Below are positions 1-8,882 of a stretch of 64,000 nt of DNA, piece by piece. This stretch comes from JBKBRC01 sp046292345 (GTDB lineage: Bacteria > Bacteroidota > Rhodothermia > Rhodothermales > Rubricoccaceae). Below the pieces are notes generated by a model. That model worked only from the letters and a program-made list of their open reading frames with translations, had not been told where the DNA came from and ran no database searches. The first letter of the stretch is position 1. Each line of letters starts with the position of its first letter. Location: positions 1 through 64,000 of the forward strand of contig JBKBRC010000013.1 in assembly GCA_046292345.1 (NCBI GenBank), given 5' to 3'. Both the position numbers and the translations under genes were made by a program.

Positions 1-90
1 GCGCAGGAGCCAGGTTGCGCGCAGGAGCCAGGTTGCGCGCAGGAGCCAGGTTGCGCGCAGGAGCCAGGTTGCGCGCAGGAGCCAGGTTGC
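1..90. repeat. 18-bp tandem array, five copies, beside receptor stop
   Basis: Five perfect head-to-tail copies of an 18-bp unit (gcgcaggagccaggttgc) open the window and probably continue leftwards beyond it. The array ends 4 bp past the stop codon of the minus-strand TonB-dependent receptor, so it is that gene's immediate 3' flank. No coding role is evident. Confidence 0.95.
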
Positions 91-94
91 GCGC

Positions 95-3000
95 TCAGAT
101 GCGCAGACGTGCGCCGAGCTGGATCTGGTACGGCGTGCCCGCAGGCCGCCGCTGCCCGATGTTCTCGTTGACGCGGTACTGGTACTGCTGCGTCGCCTGG
201 TCGAAGCCGATCACGTTGAGCAGCGTCTGGTTGGTACCGAAGAACCCGTCGGCGCCCCATTCCGAGTTGATCAGGTTCATGACGTTGAACACGTCGAGCA
301 TGACGTCGAGCGACTGACCGGTCGGCAGGTCGAACGGACGCATGAGGCGCAGGTTGACCTGGCCCGTAAACGGCCCCGTGACGCCGAAGCGCTCGGCGCG
401 CCGCCCGAGGTTGGCGCGGAGGTACGACGCGAAGGCGTTGTCGGGGTTGGCGAGCACGTTGCGCATGGCCTGCGCGACGCTGGGCGGCGTGGCCGGGTCG
501 TCCGGATCGAAGATGAAGGCGAGCTCGTCGCCCGCCGTGCCCGTGCCCATGATGTCCCGGTTGACGACCAGGTTGATCGGGTTGCCCGAGATGCCGACGT
601 AGCTGCCGCTCAGGACGAAGCCGCGCACCGAGGGCAGCGAGCCGCGCAGCACCACCTTGTGGCGGAAGTCGTTGGCCGCGCGCGCCCACTCGAGGTTGCG
701 CGGGTCGCCGCTGACGCGCGTGCTCAGCGCCGAGACGGCGTTGTTGCCGTTGTAGGGCGTGTTCTCGCGCGCGACGTTGTAGGTGTACGAGGCCGCGAGG
801 CGGCCGTCACGGCCGATGCGGGCCTCGGCGTCGAGGATCGCGCCGTAGGAGTAGGCCCGGCCCTCGGAGACCATCTCGAGCACGTGCTCGAACTCCGCGA
901 ACTGCCGCCCGGCGAAGTAGTTGGTGTTGCCGTTGGGGCGGATGCTGCTGGCCGGCACGAAGACCGGGCGGTTATCCGGATCGGTCGTGAAGAACTGGCG
1001 GAGGTTGCGGTCGAAGTAGTGATAGTTGTTGAAGGTGTAGCTGCCGATCAGGTTGGCGCCGAGGCGGATACGGTCGGTCAGGAAGCGGCCGTAGGCCAGG
1101 TTCCCCTTGAAGGTGTAGGGCGTGCGGGCGTTCTTGTTCGCGAACGCGATCAGGCGCGGCACCTCGTCGAGGTTGGCCCCGGCCGGCACGCCCGGGATGG
1201 TCGAGGGGTCGCGGCGGTAGGCCGGGAAGTCCGGCGTGGGCACGTCGCTGCCGGTGAGCGAGATGCTTGCCAGGTCGAGGCCGTTGTAGAGGAAGTTGGT
1301 GATGTAGGCGTAGTAGTTGTTGAAGGAGCTGAAGCCGCCGAAGCCCGCGCGCACGACGTCGCGCCCGCGTCCGCCCACGTCCCACGTGGCCTGCACGCGC
1401 GGCTGCACGTTCGTCAGGTCGAGCGGCGCGGTGTCGTTGCGCAGCCCGAAGCGCTCCTCGACGCGCGCGTTGTAGAGCGGCCGGTTGAGCAGCGCGTGCA
1501 CGTCGTAGCGCAGCCCGAGCGTGAGGTTCACGTCGCGGTGCGCCCGGAAGTCGGCCTGCCCGAAGACGGCGGCGTCGAGCGCCCAGAACTGCTTGCCCGT
1601 CACCTCGTCGCGCAGCGGTACCAGGCGGGAGTAGCGGAACGGCGTCATGGCCTCGAAGTCCTCGATCGAGTTGAACTCGAAGAGGCCGAACTGCTCCGAC
1701 GAGATCCAGACGTCGTGGTACGAGGCAAGGATGTCGGCGCCGAGCGTGTAGAGCACCTTGCCGCGCGTCAGGTAGGCCGTGTTGGCCAGCTGCACGTTGC
1801 GCTCGTTTGAGTAGTTAGGCGACCAGCGGTGCCCGCCGAGCTGGAGCGTGCGGTTGCCCACCGTACCGTCGGGCAGCGTGCTCTCGGTGCGCACGAAGAT
1901 GCGCGGCACACGGCCGATGTCCTGCCGCGCCTCGTCGTCGGACCAGTTGAGCTGCACCTGGGCAACGTTGAGCAGGTCGTCGGTCAGGCTCGAGCGCAGC
2001 GTGAGGCGGGTCGTGTTGACGAGCGAGTAGCGGTTCGGGCGCGACTCCAGGAACGCGAGCTGGTCTCCGCCGGCGACGAGGTTGCTCGTGAAGTGCGTCA
2101 GGTTGTTGACCGCCGTCAGGCGGTGGCGCGGCCCGAACTGCCAGTCCACGCGGGCGAAGAGCGCGTTCTGCTCCCCGTTCTGCGTGAACGAGCCGACCTG
2201 CGGAAGCTCCGGGTCGAGGCCGTAGCGCTCGCGCGCGATCTCGAGGACGCGGCTCAGGTTCTCGCGCGTGATGCCGGTCGCGATCTCGTCCTGCGTGCCG
2301 GCCAGGTTGATCACATCGACGGGCCGGGCCGCGTCCTGCCGGTCGAAGGCGACGAAGAAGTGCGCGCGGTCGCGCGCGAGCGGCCCGCCGGAGACGAAGC
2401 CCCACTGCACGTTCGAGAACTGGTCGTCGATCGGCCGGCCGAGGAAGTCCTGGTTGGCCGTCAGCCAGTCGGCGCGGAGGTAGCTGAAGACCGAGGCCTC
2501 GAAGCGGTTGGTGCCGGCGCGCGTGGCGGCATTGATGCCGCCGCCGGCCTGCCGGCCGATCGTGACATCGTAGTTGTTGGTGTGGACCTCGAACTCGCGG
2601 ATGGCCTCCATCGTGAGCGAGAACGGGCCGCGGCCCTGCTCGCCGCCGGTGCGCAGGCCGCGCGCGTTGAGGCCGTCGACGGTGAAGTTGGTCGCGATGG
2701 CGCGCGCCCCGAGGAAGTTGAGCCCGCGCCCGAGGCCTGGGGTGAGCGCGGCCAGGTTGGTGAAGTTGCGATCCTGCGTCGGCAGCGCGCGCAGCTCGGC
2801 CCGCGAGATCTCGGTCGTGCTGCCCAGGCGTGCGACGCGGCTGCGCAGGTCGTCGGTCGAGACCACGACCTCGTCGAGGCCGAGCGCGGCCTCACGCAGG
2901 ACGACCTCGAGCGCGATGCGGTCGCCGAGGTTGAGTTCGAACGCGGGCAGCGTCTCGGTCGCAAACCCGATGAACGAGACCGTGGCCACGTACGGGCCGC

Positions 3001-3247
3001 CGAGCGGAAGCTGCAGCAGCGTGAAGCGCCCGGCGGCGTTGGTGGTCGTCCCGGTCCGGAAGCCTGTGGCTTCGTTTCGCAGGAGGACCGTGGCGCCAGG
3101 GAGCGGCTGGCCGGCCGCATCGGTGACGGTGCCGGAGACGCCGGCGTCGGTGGACTGGGCCGCCGAAGGCGCGGCCAGGACCAGGCAGGTGAGGATGAAG
3201 AGCACGCCCGCTCGGAGCAAGCGAGACGTACCTGTCAGGCAGGACAT
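95..3247 (-). CDS. Oar-like TonB-dependent outer-membrane receptor
   Basis: A 1050-residue outer-membrane receptor predicted to import an unknown ligand using TonB/ExbBD energy. Residues about 1-30 are a signal peptide (hydrophobic core, then an SAAQ cleavage region). Residues about 35-115 form a carboxypeptidase-regulatory-like beta-sandwich (SGTVTDAAGQPLPGATV). A plug domain follows, including LDEVVV and TVDGLNARG, then a long beta-barrel rich in Tyr/Asn/Arg strands. The size and the regulatory-domain/plug/barrel order match Oar-type receptors of Bacteroidota and Myxococcota. There is no SusD partner next to it, so it is not an obvious SusC glycan importer. The start is the ATG directly before the signal peptide. 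The stop is followed almost at once by the 18-bp tandem array. The family is clear but the substrate cannot be told. Confidence 0.92.
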   Translation of the reverse strand: MSCLTGTSRLLRAGVLFILTCLVLAAPSAAQSTDAGVSGTVTDAAGQPLPGATVLLRNEATGFRTGTTTNAAGRFTLLQLPLGGPYVATVSFIGFATETLPAFELNLGDRIALEVVLREAALGLDEVVVSTDDLRSRVARLGSTTEISRAELRALPTQDRNFTNLAALTPGLGRGLNFLGARAIATNFTVDGLNARGLRTGGEQGRGPFSLTMEAIREFEVHTNNYDVTIGRQAGGGINAATRAGTNRFEASVFSYLRADWLTANQDFLGRPIDDQFSNVQWGFVSGGPLARDRAHFFVAFDRQDAARPVDVINLAGTQDEIATGITRENLSRVLEIARERYGLDPELPQVGSFTQNGEQNALFARVDWQFGPRHRLTAVNNLTHFTSNLVAGGDQLAFLESRPNRYSLVNTTRLTLRSSLTDDLLNVAQVQLNWSDDEARQDIGRVPRIFVRTESTLPDGTVGNRTLQLGGHRWSPNYSNERNVQLANTAYLTRGKVLYTLGADILASYHDVWISSEQFGLFEFNSIEDFEAMTPFRYSRLVPLRDEVTGKQFWALDAAVFGQADFRAHRDVNLTLGLRYDVHALLNRPLYNARVEERFGLRNDTAPLDLTNVQPRVQATWDVGGRGRDVVRAGFGGFSSFNNYYAYITNFLYNGLDLASISLTGSDVPTPDFPAYRRDPSTIPGVPAGANLDEVPRLIAFANKNARTPYTFKGNLAYGRFLTDRIRLGANLIGSYTFNNYHYFDRNLRQFFTTDPDNRPVFVPASSIRPNGNTNYFAGRQFAEFEHVLEMVSEGRAYSYGAILDAEARIGRDGRLAASYTYNVARENTPYNGNNAVSALSTRVSGDPRNLEWARAANDFRHKVVLRGSLPSVRGFVLSGSYVGISGNPINLVVNRDIMGTGTAGDELAFIFDPDDPATPPSVAQAMRNVLANPDNAFASYLRANLGRRAERFGVTGPFTGQVNLRLMRPFDLPTGQSLDVMLDVFNVMNLINSEWGADGFFGTNQTLLNVIGFDQATQQYQYRVNENIGQRRPAGTPYQIQLGARLRI

Positions 3248-3384
3248 GACCAGACGGAGGATGTGGTGGAGAGGACGCCTCCAACCTCCGAAGGCAGCCT
3301 CACCCTACCGTTTCCCCATCATCATGCAGACGTTAAGCAGGTCGCGGCGGCGCGGCGGCGGCGCCGCCTCCGGGACGGCACCGC

Positions 3385-4392
3385 TCAGCCCCTGGGCCGC
3401 GCGCGCTCGAGGACGTACTGGAAGACGAGCGGCGCCACGATCGTCGCGTCGGACTCGATCATGTGCTTGGGCGTGTCCACGTCCAGCTTGCCCCAGGTGA
3501 TCTTCTCGTTGGGCACGGCGCCCGAGTACGAGCCGTAGCTCGTCGTCGAGTCCGAGATCTGGCAGAAGTAGGCCCAGAGCGGCGTGCGGCGGTCCATGTC
3601 CTGCTCGAGCATCGGCACGACGCAGATCGGAAAGTCGCCCGCGATGCCGCCGCCGATCTGGAAGAAGCCTACACCCTCGCCCTCGGCGTGCGCCGTATAC
3701 CAGTCGGCCAGCCACGTCATGAACTCGACGCCGTGCTTGACCGTGTGGGGGCTCCTGACGTCGCCCAGGAGCACGTGCGCGGCGAAGATGTTGCCGGTCG
3801 TCGAGTCCTCCCAGCCGGGCGTGACGACGGGCAGGTCGCGCTCGGCGGCCGCGACGAGCCACGAGTCCCGCGGGTCGATCTGGTAGGACGCCTCGAGCTC
3901 GCCCGAGCGGATGATGCGGTAGAGGAACTCGTGCGGGAAGTGGCGGCGGCCCTCAGCCTCGGCGCGTGTCCACTGGCCGACGAGCGCGCGCTCGAGGCGG
4001 CGGAAGGCCTCCTCCTCGGGGATGCAGGTATCCGTGACGCGGTTCATGCCGCGCTCGAGGAGCGCCCGCTCGTCCTCCGGCGTCAGGTCGCGCCAGTGGG
4101 GGATGCGCTCGTAGTGGTCGTGCGCGACGAGGTTGAACAGGTCCTCCTCGAGGTTGGCGCCCGTGCAGGAGATGATGTCCACGTAGCCCCGGCGGATCAT
4201 CTCGGCGAGCGAGAGGCCGAGCTCGGCCGTGCTCATGGCGCCGGCGAGCGAGACGAGCATCTTGCCGCCCGCGTCGACGTGGCGGACGTAGCCCTCGGCA
4301 GCGTCGACGAGCGCGGCGGCGTTGAAGTGGCGGAAGTGGTGCCGGAGGAAGTCCGACACGAGGCGGTCTCCGGGGCGGGCGGCGTCGGGCAT
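3385..4392 (-). CDS. Deoxyhypusine synthase homologue, probable homospermidine synthase
   Basis: A 335-residue protein of the NAD-dependent deoxyhypusine synthase family. The catalytic-lysine motif WGK is present (K302), with glycine-rich NAD-binding segments around TGANLEED and GGGIAGDFP. Bacteria have no eIF5A, so bacterial homologues act on free polyamines. Related cyanobacterial proteins (SpeY) make homospermidine from putrescine. The gene diverges from arginine decarboxylase and lies beside the genes for both later steps to putrescine, which supports a homospermidine synthase role. TAGCTTG 38 bp upstream of the ATG is a likely promoter element. What is seen: family, lysine and neighbours. 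The exact product (homospermidine or another aminobutyl transfer) is inferred. Confidence 0.88.
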   Translation of the reverse strand: MPDAARPGDRLVSDFLRHHFRHFNAAALVDAAEGYVRHVDAGGKMLVSLAGAMSTAELGLSLAEMIRRGYVDIISCTGANLEEDLFNLVAHDHYERIPHWRDLTPEDERALLERGMNRVTDTCIPEEEAFRRLERALVGQWTRAEAEGRRHFPHEFLYRIIRSGELEASYQIDPRDSWLVAAAERDLPVVTPGWEDSTTGNIFAAHVLLGDVRSPHTVKHGVEFMTWLADWYTAHAEGEGVGFFQIGGGIAGDFPICVVPMLEQDMDRRTPLWAYFCQISDSTTSYGSYSGAVPNEKITWGKLDVDTPKHMIESDATIVAPLVFQYVLERARPRG

Positions 4393-4430
4393 GGGCGCGG
4401 CAGGCGGGCGTGTTAAGAAGCGTGGGGGCG

Positions 4431-4437
4431 CAAGCTA
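4431..4437 (-). promoter_or_regulatory. Putative TAnnTTG promoter element for the DHS-like gene
   Basis: TAGCTTG reads on the minus strand 38 bp upstream of the deoxyhypusine-synthase-like start. It matches the -7 element (TAnnTTTG type) described for Bacteroidota and recurs before many genes here. It lies back to back with a similar element for speA. Confidence 0.5.
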
Positions 4438-4455
4438 CGCCCGGGCGGGGGGCGC

Positions 4456-4462
4456 TAATTTC
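4456..4462 (+). promoter_or_regulatory. Putative promoter element for speA
   Basis: TAATTTC on the plus strand lies 59 bp before the speA GTG start. It is a near match to the TAnnTTG element and forms the other half of the divergent promoter region. Confidence 0.4.
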
Positions 4463-4521
4463 CAAGGCTACGCCAACTCGGGTGGCGCGCCGGCGCCCGA
4501 CCCGAGCGCGCCTAGCCGGAG

Positions 4522-6642
4522 GTGCCCCGCCCCCCGCCTCCGGATCCCGCCCCGAGCGCTCACGTTCACCTGCCCCCTTCCCCGCTCGCCCCCACCCTGT
4601 TGAACGAGATCACCGCTGCACCGCCGCCCGCCGTCGCCGAGGATGCCGCTGCCTGGACGCCCGACGACGCGGCGGCGCTCTACCACGTGGACGCCTGGGG
4701 CGAACACTACTTCGGCGTCAACGCGAAGGGCCACGCGACGGTCCGCCCAAGTCTGACCGAGGACGTCGAGATCGACATCAAGGAAGTCGTGGACGAGCTC
4801 ATCGGGCAGGGTGTGCAGTTCCCGCTACTGCTGCGCTTCCAGGACCTGCTCACCACGCGCGTGGTGCAGCTCAACGAGGCCTTCCAGACGGCCATGGCCG
4901 AGGCCGGCTATGAGGGGGGCTACACGGGCGTCTACCCGGTCAAGGTGAACCAGCTCCGCGAGGTCGTCGACGAGATCGTGGAGGCGGGCAAGCCGTACGC
5001 GTTCGGCCTCGAGTGCGGCTCCAAGGCCGAGCTCATCGCCACGCTGCCGCGCCTGGCCAGCGACGAGACGCTGCTGATCTCGAACGGCTACAAGGACGAG
5101 TCCATGCTGCGCCTGATGCTCACGTTCCAGGGCATCGGCAAGCGCGTCCTGCCGGTGGTCGAGAAGTACACCGAGTTCGAGACGATCCTGCGCATCGCGC
5201 GCGAGATGGGGCAGCCGGCGCGCTTCGGGCTGCGCGTCAAGCTGGCCACGGTCAGCGCCGGGCAGTGGGCCACGTCCTCGGGCGACCTCTCCAAGTTCGG
5301 CCTGCCCTTCCCCGAACTGCTCGACGCCGTCGAGCGCGTCGAGGCCGAGGGCGACCGGGACGCGATCCAGGTGCTCCACTTCCACCTCGGCAGCCAGATC
5401 GGCGACATCCAGGCGCTCAAGACGGCCGTCAAGGAGATCGCGCGCGTGTACGCGCACCTCGTCCGGCGCGGCCTGCGCATCCCCTACCTCGACGTCGGCG
5501 GCGGGCTCGGCGTCAACTACGACGCGCTCCCGCTCGGCGGCGGGCGCTCGGGCGTCGACTACTCGATGCAGGAATACGCCAACGCGATCGTCTACGCCGT
5601 GCGCGAGGTGTGCAACGCCGAGGGCGTGCCGCACCCGCGCCTGGTCTCCGAGAACGGCCGGGCCATCACGGCGCACCATTCCGTCCTGGTCGTCGAGGCG
5701 CTCGGGGCCTCGGCCAAGCGCACCGCCGACCCGGCCTTCCGCCCGCGCAAGCAGGACCACGAGCTCGTGCGCGACCTGTTCGAGATGTGGACCCGCCTGC
5801 GCCTCGACACGCCCGACGGCCAGGCGCGCCGCCTCAGCCTCGGCGAGCTGCTCGAGGCCTACCACGACGTGGTCGAGCTGCGCCAGAAGGCCGACGCGCT
5901 CTTCGGCTTCGGCTACCTCGACCTCGAGCAGAAGGCGCTCGCCGAGCGCCTCTACTGGTCCATCTGCACTGCCATCAACGACCGCGTGCACCGCGCCGGG
6001 CCGGACTGGCTCCCGCCCGAACTGCTCGCGCTCGACGACGTGCTCGTCGACCAGGTGCTCTGCGACTTCTCGGTCTTCCAGTCGCTGATGGACTACTGGT
6101 CCATCGGGCAGCGCTTCCCCATCATGCCGCTGCACCGGCTCGGCGAGCCGCCTGCGCGCCGCTCGACGCTCGTCGACCTGACGTGCGACTCGGACGGCAA
6201 GATCAACCGCTTCGTCTCGCCCGACGGGGACAAGCGCGCGCTCGAACTGCACGCGCTCCGCCCGGGCGAGCGCTACTTCCTCGGCGTGTTCCTCGTCGGC
6301 GCCTACCAGGACATCCTCGGCGACGCGCACAACCTCTTCGGCGGCGTCACCGAGGCGCACGTCTTCGCCGACGCCGACGAGCCGGGCGGCTACTACATCG
6401 ACGAACTGCTGCCCGGCACGACGGTCCAGGAGATGCTCGCGCGCGTGCAGTACTTCCCTTCGGAGTTGCAGCAGAAGGTGCAGAAGCTGCTCCGCGCCAA
6501 GACGCGCGAGGACGCGATCCGCCCCAAAGTCGCCAAGGAGATCCTCGAGCAGTACCGCGCCTTCTTCGGCGCCTACACCTACTTCGACCCCACGTCGTCG
6601 GCCCCCAAGGCGCCCACCGACGCCGCCGACGACGACGCCTGA
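4522..6642 (+). CDS. speA: Biosynthetic arginine decarboxylase
   Basis: A PLP-dependent fold-III decarboxylase that converts arginine to agmatine, the first step of polyamine synthesis. The PLP lysine sits in the typical YPVKVNQ motif. Other SpeA hallmarks are a glycine-rich phosphate-binding DVGGGLGV and SENGRAITAHHS. Length is 706 residues from the GTG at 4522, against about 630-660 for typical SpeA. The proline-rich first 26 residues may therefore be leader: a TTG at 4600 would give 680 residues, and no in-frame ATG lies nearby. It is followed after only 4 bp by the carbamoylputrescine amidase gene, so the two are almost certainly co-transcribed. Function is secure; the start is not. Confidence 0.95.
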   Translation: MPRPPPPDPAPSAHVHLPPSPLAPTLLNEITAAPPPAVAEDAAAWTPDDAAALYHVDAWGEHYFGVNAKGHATVRPSLTEDVEIDIKEVVDELIGQGVQFPLLLRFQDLLTTRVVQLNEAFQTAMAEAGYEGGYTGVYPVKVNQLREVVDEIVEAGKPYAFGLECGSKAELIATLPRLASDETLLISNGYKDESMLRLMLTFQGIGKRVLPVVEKYTEFETILRIAREMGQPARFGLRVKLATVSAGQWATSSGDLSKFGLPFPELLDAVERVEAEGDRDAIQVLHFHLGSQIGDIQALKTAVKEIARVYAHLVRRGLRIPYLDVGGGLGVNYDALPLGGGRSGVDYSMQEYANAIVYAVREVCNAEGVPHPRLVSENGRAITAHHSVLVVEALGASAKRTADPAFRPRKQDHELVRDLFEMWTRLRLDTPDGQARRLSLGELLEAYHDVVELRQKADALFGFGYLDLEQKALAERLYWSICTAINDRVHRAGPDWLPPELLALDDVLVDQVLCDFSVFQSLMDYWSIGQRFPIMPLHRLGEPPARRSTLVDLTCDSDGKINRFVSPDGDKRALELHALRPGERYFLGVFLVGAYQDILGDAHNLFGGVTEAHVFADADEPGGYYIDELLPGTTVQEMLARVQYFPSELQQKVQKLLRAKTREDAIRPKVAKEILEQYRAFFGAYTYFDPTSSAPKAPTDAADDDA

Positions 6643-6646
6643 CGCC

Positions 6647-7561
6647 ATGCCCTCCGTTCCCACCACCACGCGCGTCGGCCTCGTGCAGATGCGCATGACG
6701 CCCGACCGTGACGCCAACCTCGAGCGCGCCGTCGCGGGCGTGCGCGAGGCCGCCGCCCAGGGCGCCCGCCTCGTCTGCCTGCCCGAGCTCTTCCTCTCGC
6801 CCTACTTCTGCCAGAGCGAGGACCCGGCGCAGTTCGCGCGCGCCGAGCCCATCCCCGGCCCGACGACCGACGCGCTCGAGCCGCTCGTCCGGGAGCTCGA
6901 CGTGGTCCTCATCGCGAGCCTCTTCGAGCGCCGCGCGCGCGGGCTCTACCACAACACCGCCGCCGTGCTCGACGGCGCGCGCGGCTACGTGGGCAAGTAC
7001 CGCAAGATGCACATCCCCGACGACCCGCTCTTCTACGAGAAGTACTACTTCGCCCCCGGAGACCTCGGCTTCAAGGCCTGGAACACGTCGGCCGGGGACA
7101 TCGGCGTGCTCGTCTGCTGGGACCAGTGGTACCCCGAGGCCGCTCGCCTGACGGCCCTCCAGGGCGCCGAGGTGCTCTTTTATCCCACCGCCATCGGCTG
7201 GCATCCTTCCGAGCGCGACACGCACGGCGACGCGCAGCGCGAGGCCTGGGTCACGGCGCAGCGCGCGCATGCCATCGCCAACGGCGTCTACGTCGTGGCC
7301 GTCAACCGCACCGGCTTCGAGCCGACCGACTACGCTGACGCCGACGCCGAGGCGCACGGCCGCGGCCTTCAGTTCTGGGGCTCGAGCTTCGTCGCCGGAC
7401 CCGACGGCCGCATCCTGGCGCAAGCCCCCCCGGACGAGGAGGCCGTCCTCACGCTCGACCTTCCGCTTGGCGACATCGAGAGCCTGCGCCACGGCTGGCC
7501 CTTCCTCCGCGACCGCCGCGTCGACGCCTACGCGCCGCTCACGTCGCGCTACATCGACTGA
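6647..7561 (+). CDS. aguB: N-carbamoylputrescine amidase
   Basis: A 304-residue nitrilase-superfamily hydrolase that cleaves N-carbamoylputrescine to putrescine, CO2 and ammonia. The catalytic Glu-Lys-Cys triad is visible: E47 (CLPELF), K120 (KYRKMHIP) and C157 (VLVCWDQWYPE). The last motif is characteristic of the AguB branch. It starts 4 bp after speA, and agmatine deiminase follows 139 bp downstream, completing the route arginine to agmatine to carbamoylputrescine to putrescine. The stop codon lies inside the first copy of a 16-bp tandem array. Confidence 0.94.
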   Translation: MPSVPTTTRVGLVQMRMTPDRDANLERAVAGVREAAAQGARLVCLPELFLSPYFCQSEDPAQFARAEPIPGPTTDALEPLVRELDVVLIASLFERRARGLYHNTAAVLDGARGYVGKYRKMHIPDDPLFYEKYYFAPGDLGFKAWNTSAGDIGVLVCWDQWYPEAARLTALQGAEVLFYPTAIGWHPSERDTHGDAQREAWVTAQRAHAIANGVYVVAVNRTGFEPTDYADADAEAHGRGLQFWGSSFVAGPDGRILAQAPPDEEAVLTLDLPLGDIESLRHGWPFLRDRRVDAYAPLTSRYID

Positions 7562-7600
7562 TCGCCCCATCGACTGATCGCCCCATCGACTGATCGCCCC
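7553..7600. repeat. 16-bp tandem array spanning the aguB stop codon
   Basis: Three exact copies of atcgactgatcgcccc. Copy 1 encodes the last residues and the TGA stop of aguB, so each extra copy carries another in-frame-looking 'Ile-Asp-stop' end. G+C-rich inverted segments built on ccggcc follow to about 7670. Confidence 0.95.
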
Positions 7601-7700
7601 ACCGGCCGAGCGGTCTACCGGCCGAGCGCTCTCCCCTACTGGCCGACCGGCTCACCGGCTGGCCGGCCCTCCCGGCGATACCCGCCTTCGCCCGCCCCGC

Positions 7701-8807
7701 ATGCCTGGCAAGATTCTCGTCACCGACACCCCCGCCCTCCCCTCACCCACACCGCACGCGCTCGGCTACCGGATGCCTGCCGAGTGGGAACGCCACCAGG
7801 GCACGTGGCTCACGTGGCCCCACTGCGAAGCGACGTGGCCCGGCAAGCTGCCTTCGGTGACGGCCCCCTACGTGGCCATGGTCCGCGCGCTCAGCCGGGG
7901 CGAGACCGTGCACATCAACGTCAAGTCGGAGGCGCATGCGGCCGAAGTGGAGACGATCCTTCGCGAGGCCGGCATGGCCTCCGGCCCGGGCACGCCCATC
8001 CGCTTGCACGTCATCCCGACAGACGACGAGTGGATCCGCGACTACGGCGCCCTCGTCGTCGCGCGCGAGGACGGCCTCGCAGCCACCGACTGGCTCTTCA
8101 ACGCGTGGGGCAATAAGTACGACCGCACCGAGCGAAACAACCGCGTCCCGGCGGCCATGGCCGACTACCTCAACGTGCCCACGTTCCGCTGTCCGATCGT
8201 GCTCGAGGGGGGCTCGGTGGACGTCAACGGGCACGGGCTCGCGCTTACGACCGAGGCCTGCCTGCTCAACCCGAACCGCAATCCTGCTCTCACGAAGGAA
8301 GACGTCGAGACATGGCTCGAGGCCGGGCTGGGCGTCCGTGAGACGATCTGGCTCGGCGACGGCATCGCCGGGGACGACACCGACGGCCACGTGGACGACC
8401 TGGCGCGCTTCGTCGCGCCCGACACGGTCGTCACGGTCGTCGAGGACGATCCCGGCGACGTCAACTACGCGCCGCTCCAGGACAACCTGCGTCGCCTCGA
8501 GCGCCACCGGCTGCGCAGCGGCGAGGCGCTCCGCGTCGTGCCGCTGCCCATGCCCCGCCCCGTCTTCCACGACGGCGAGCGCCTGCCCGCCTCCTACGCC
8601 AACTTCTACATCGGCAACAAGGTCGTCCTGCTGCCGGTCTTCGACGACCCGGCCGACGCCGTCGCGCGCGAGACGCTGCAAGTCTTGTTCCCGCAGCGCG
8701 AGATCGTCGGCATTCCCGGGACCGATCTGGTCTGGGGCCTCGGCGCGTGCCACTGCCTGACGCAGCAGGTGCCGGCCCGCCCCGGAAGCGCCCCCGGCGG
8801 CTCCTGA
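7701..8807 (+). CDS. aguA: Agmatine deiminase
   Basis: A 368-residue member of the guanidino-group-modifying (pentein) superfamily that hydrolyses agmatine to N-carbamoylputrescine and ammonia. Signature segments are PAEWERHQGTWLTWPH, the substrate-binding DDEWIRDYG, LEGGSVDVNG, and the nucleophile in HCLTQQ (C352). Length matches the family. The ATG at 7701 is used; an in-frame ATG at 7773, immediately before PAEWE, would remove a weakly conserved N-terminus. With speA and aguB it makes a complete arginine-to-putrescine pathway. Confidence 0.95.
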   Translation: MPGKILVTDTPALPSPTPHALGYRMPAEWERHQGTWLTWPHCEATWPGKLPSVTAPYVAMVRALSRGETVHINVKSEAHAAEVETILREAGMASGPGTPIRLHVIPTDDEWIRDYGALVVAREDGLAATDWLFNAWGNKYDRTERNNRVPAAMADYLNVPTFRCPIVLEGGSVDVNGHGLALTTEACLLNPNRNPALTKEDVETWLEAGLGVRETIWLGDGIAGDDTDGHVDDLARFVAPDTVVTVVEDDPGDVNYAPLQDNLRRLERHRLRSGEALRVVPLPMPRPVFHDGERLPASYANFYIGNKVVLLPVFDDPADAVARETLQVLFPQREIVGIPGTDLVWGLGACHCLTQQVPARPGSAPGGS

Positions 8808-8882
8808 CGCGCCCCACTTACCGGTGACACGCGGCCGTCACCGCGCGCGGCGAACTTGACGCCTCCGCAGCCGGTGACCTTC

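Noticed and set aside
1829..3538. Plus-strand open frame of 569 codons over the receptor gene
   Set aside because: It is antisense to a well-supported TonB-dependent receptor, is composed mainly of Arg/Glu/Val/Ala codon shadows and has no family features.
4825..6717. Minus-strand open frame of 630 codons opposite speA
   Set aside because: A mirror frame of a conserved arginine decarboxylase, created by high G+C third positions; the speA motifs settle the strand.
7600..7700. Palindromic ccggcc-rich stretch as a terminator or attachment site
   Set aside because: Several overlapping self-complementary segments exist, but no single strong stem with a T-tract and no integrase or tRNA context.
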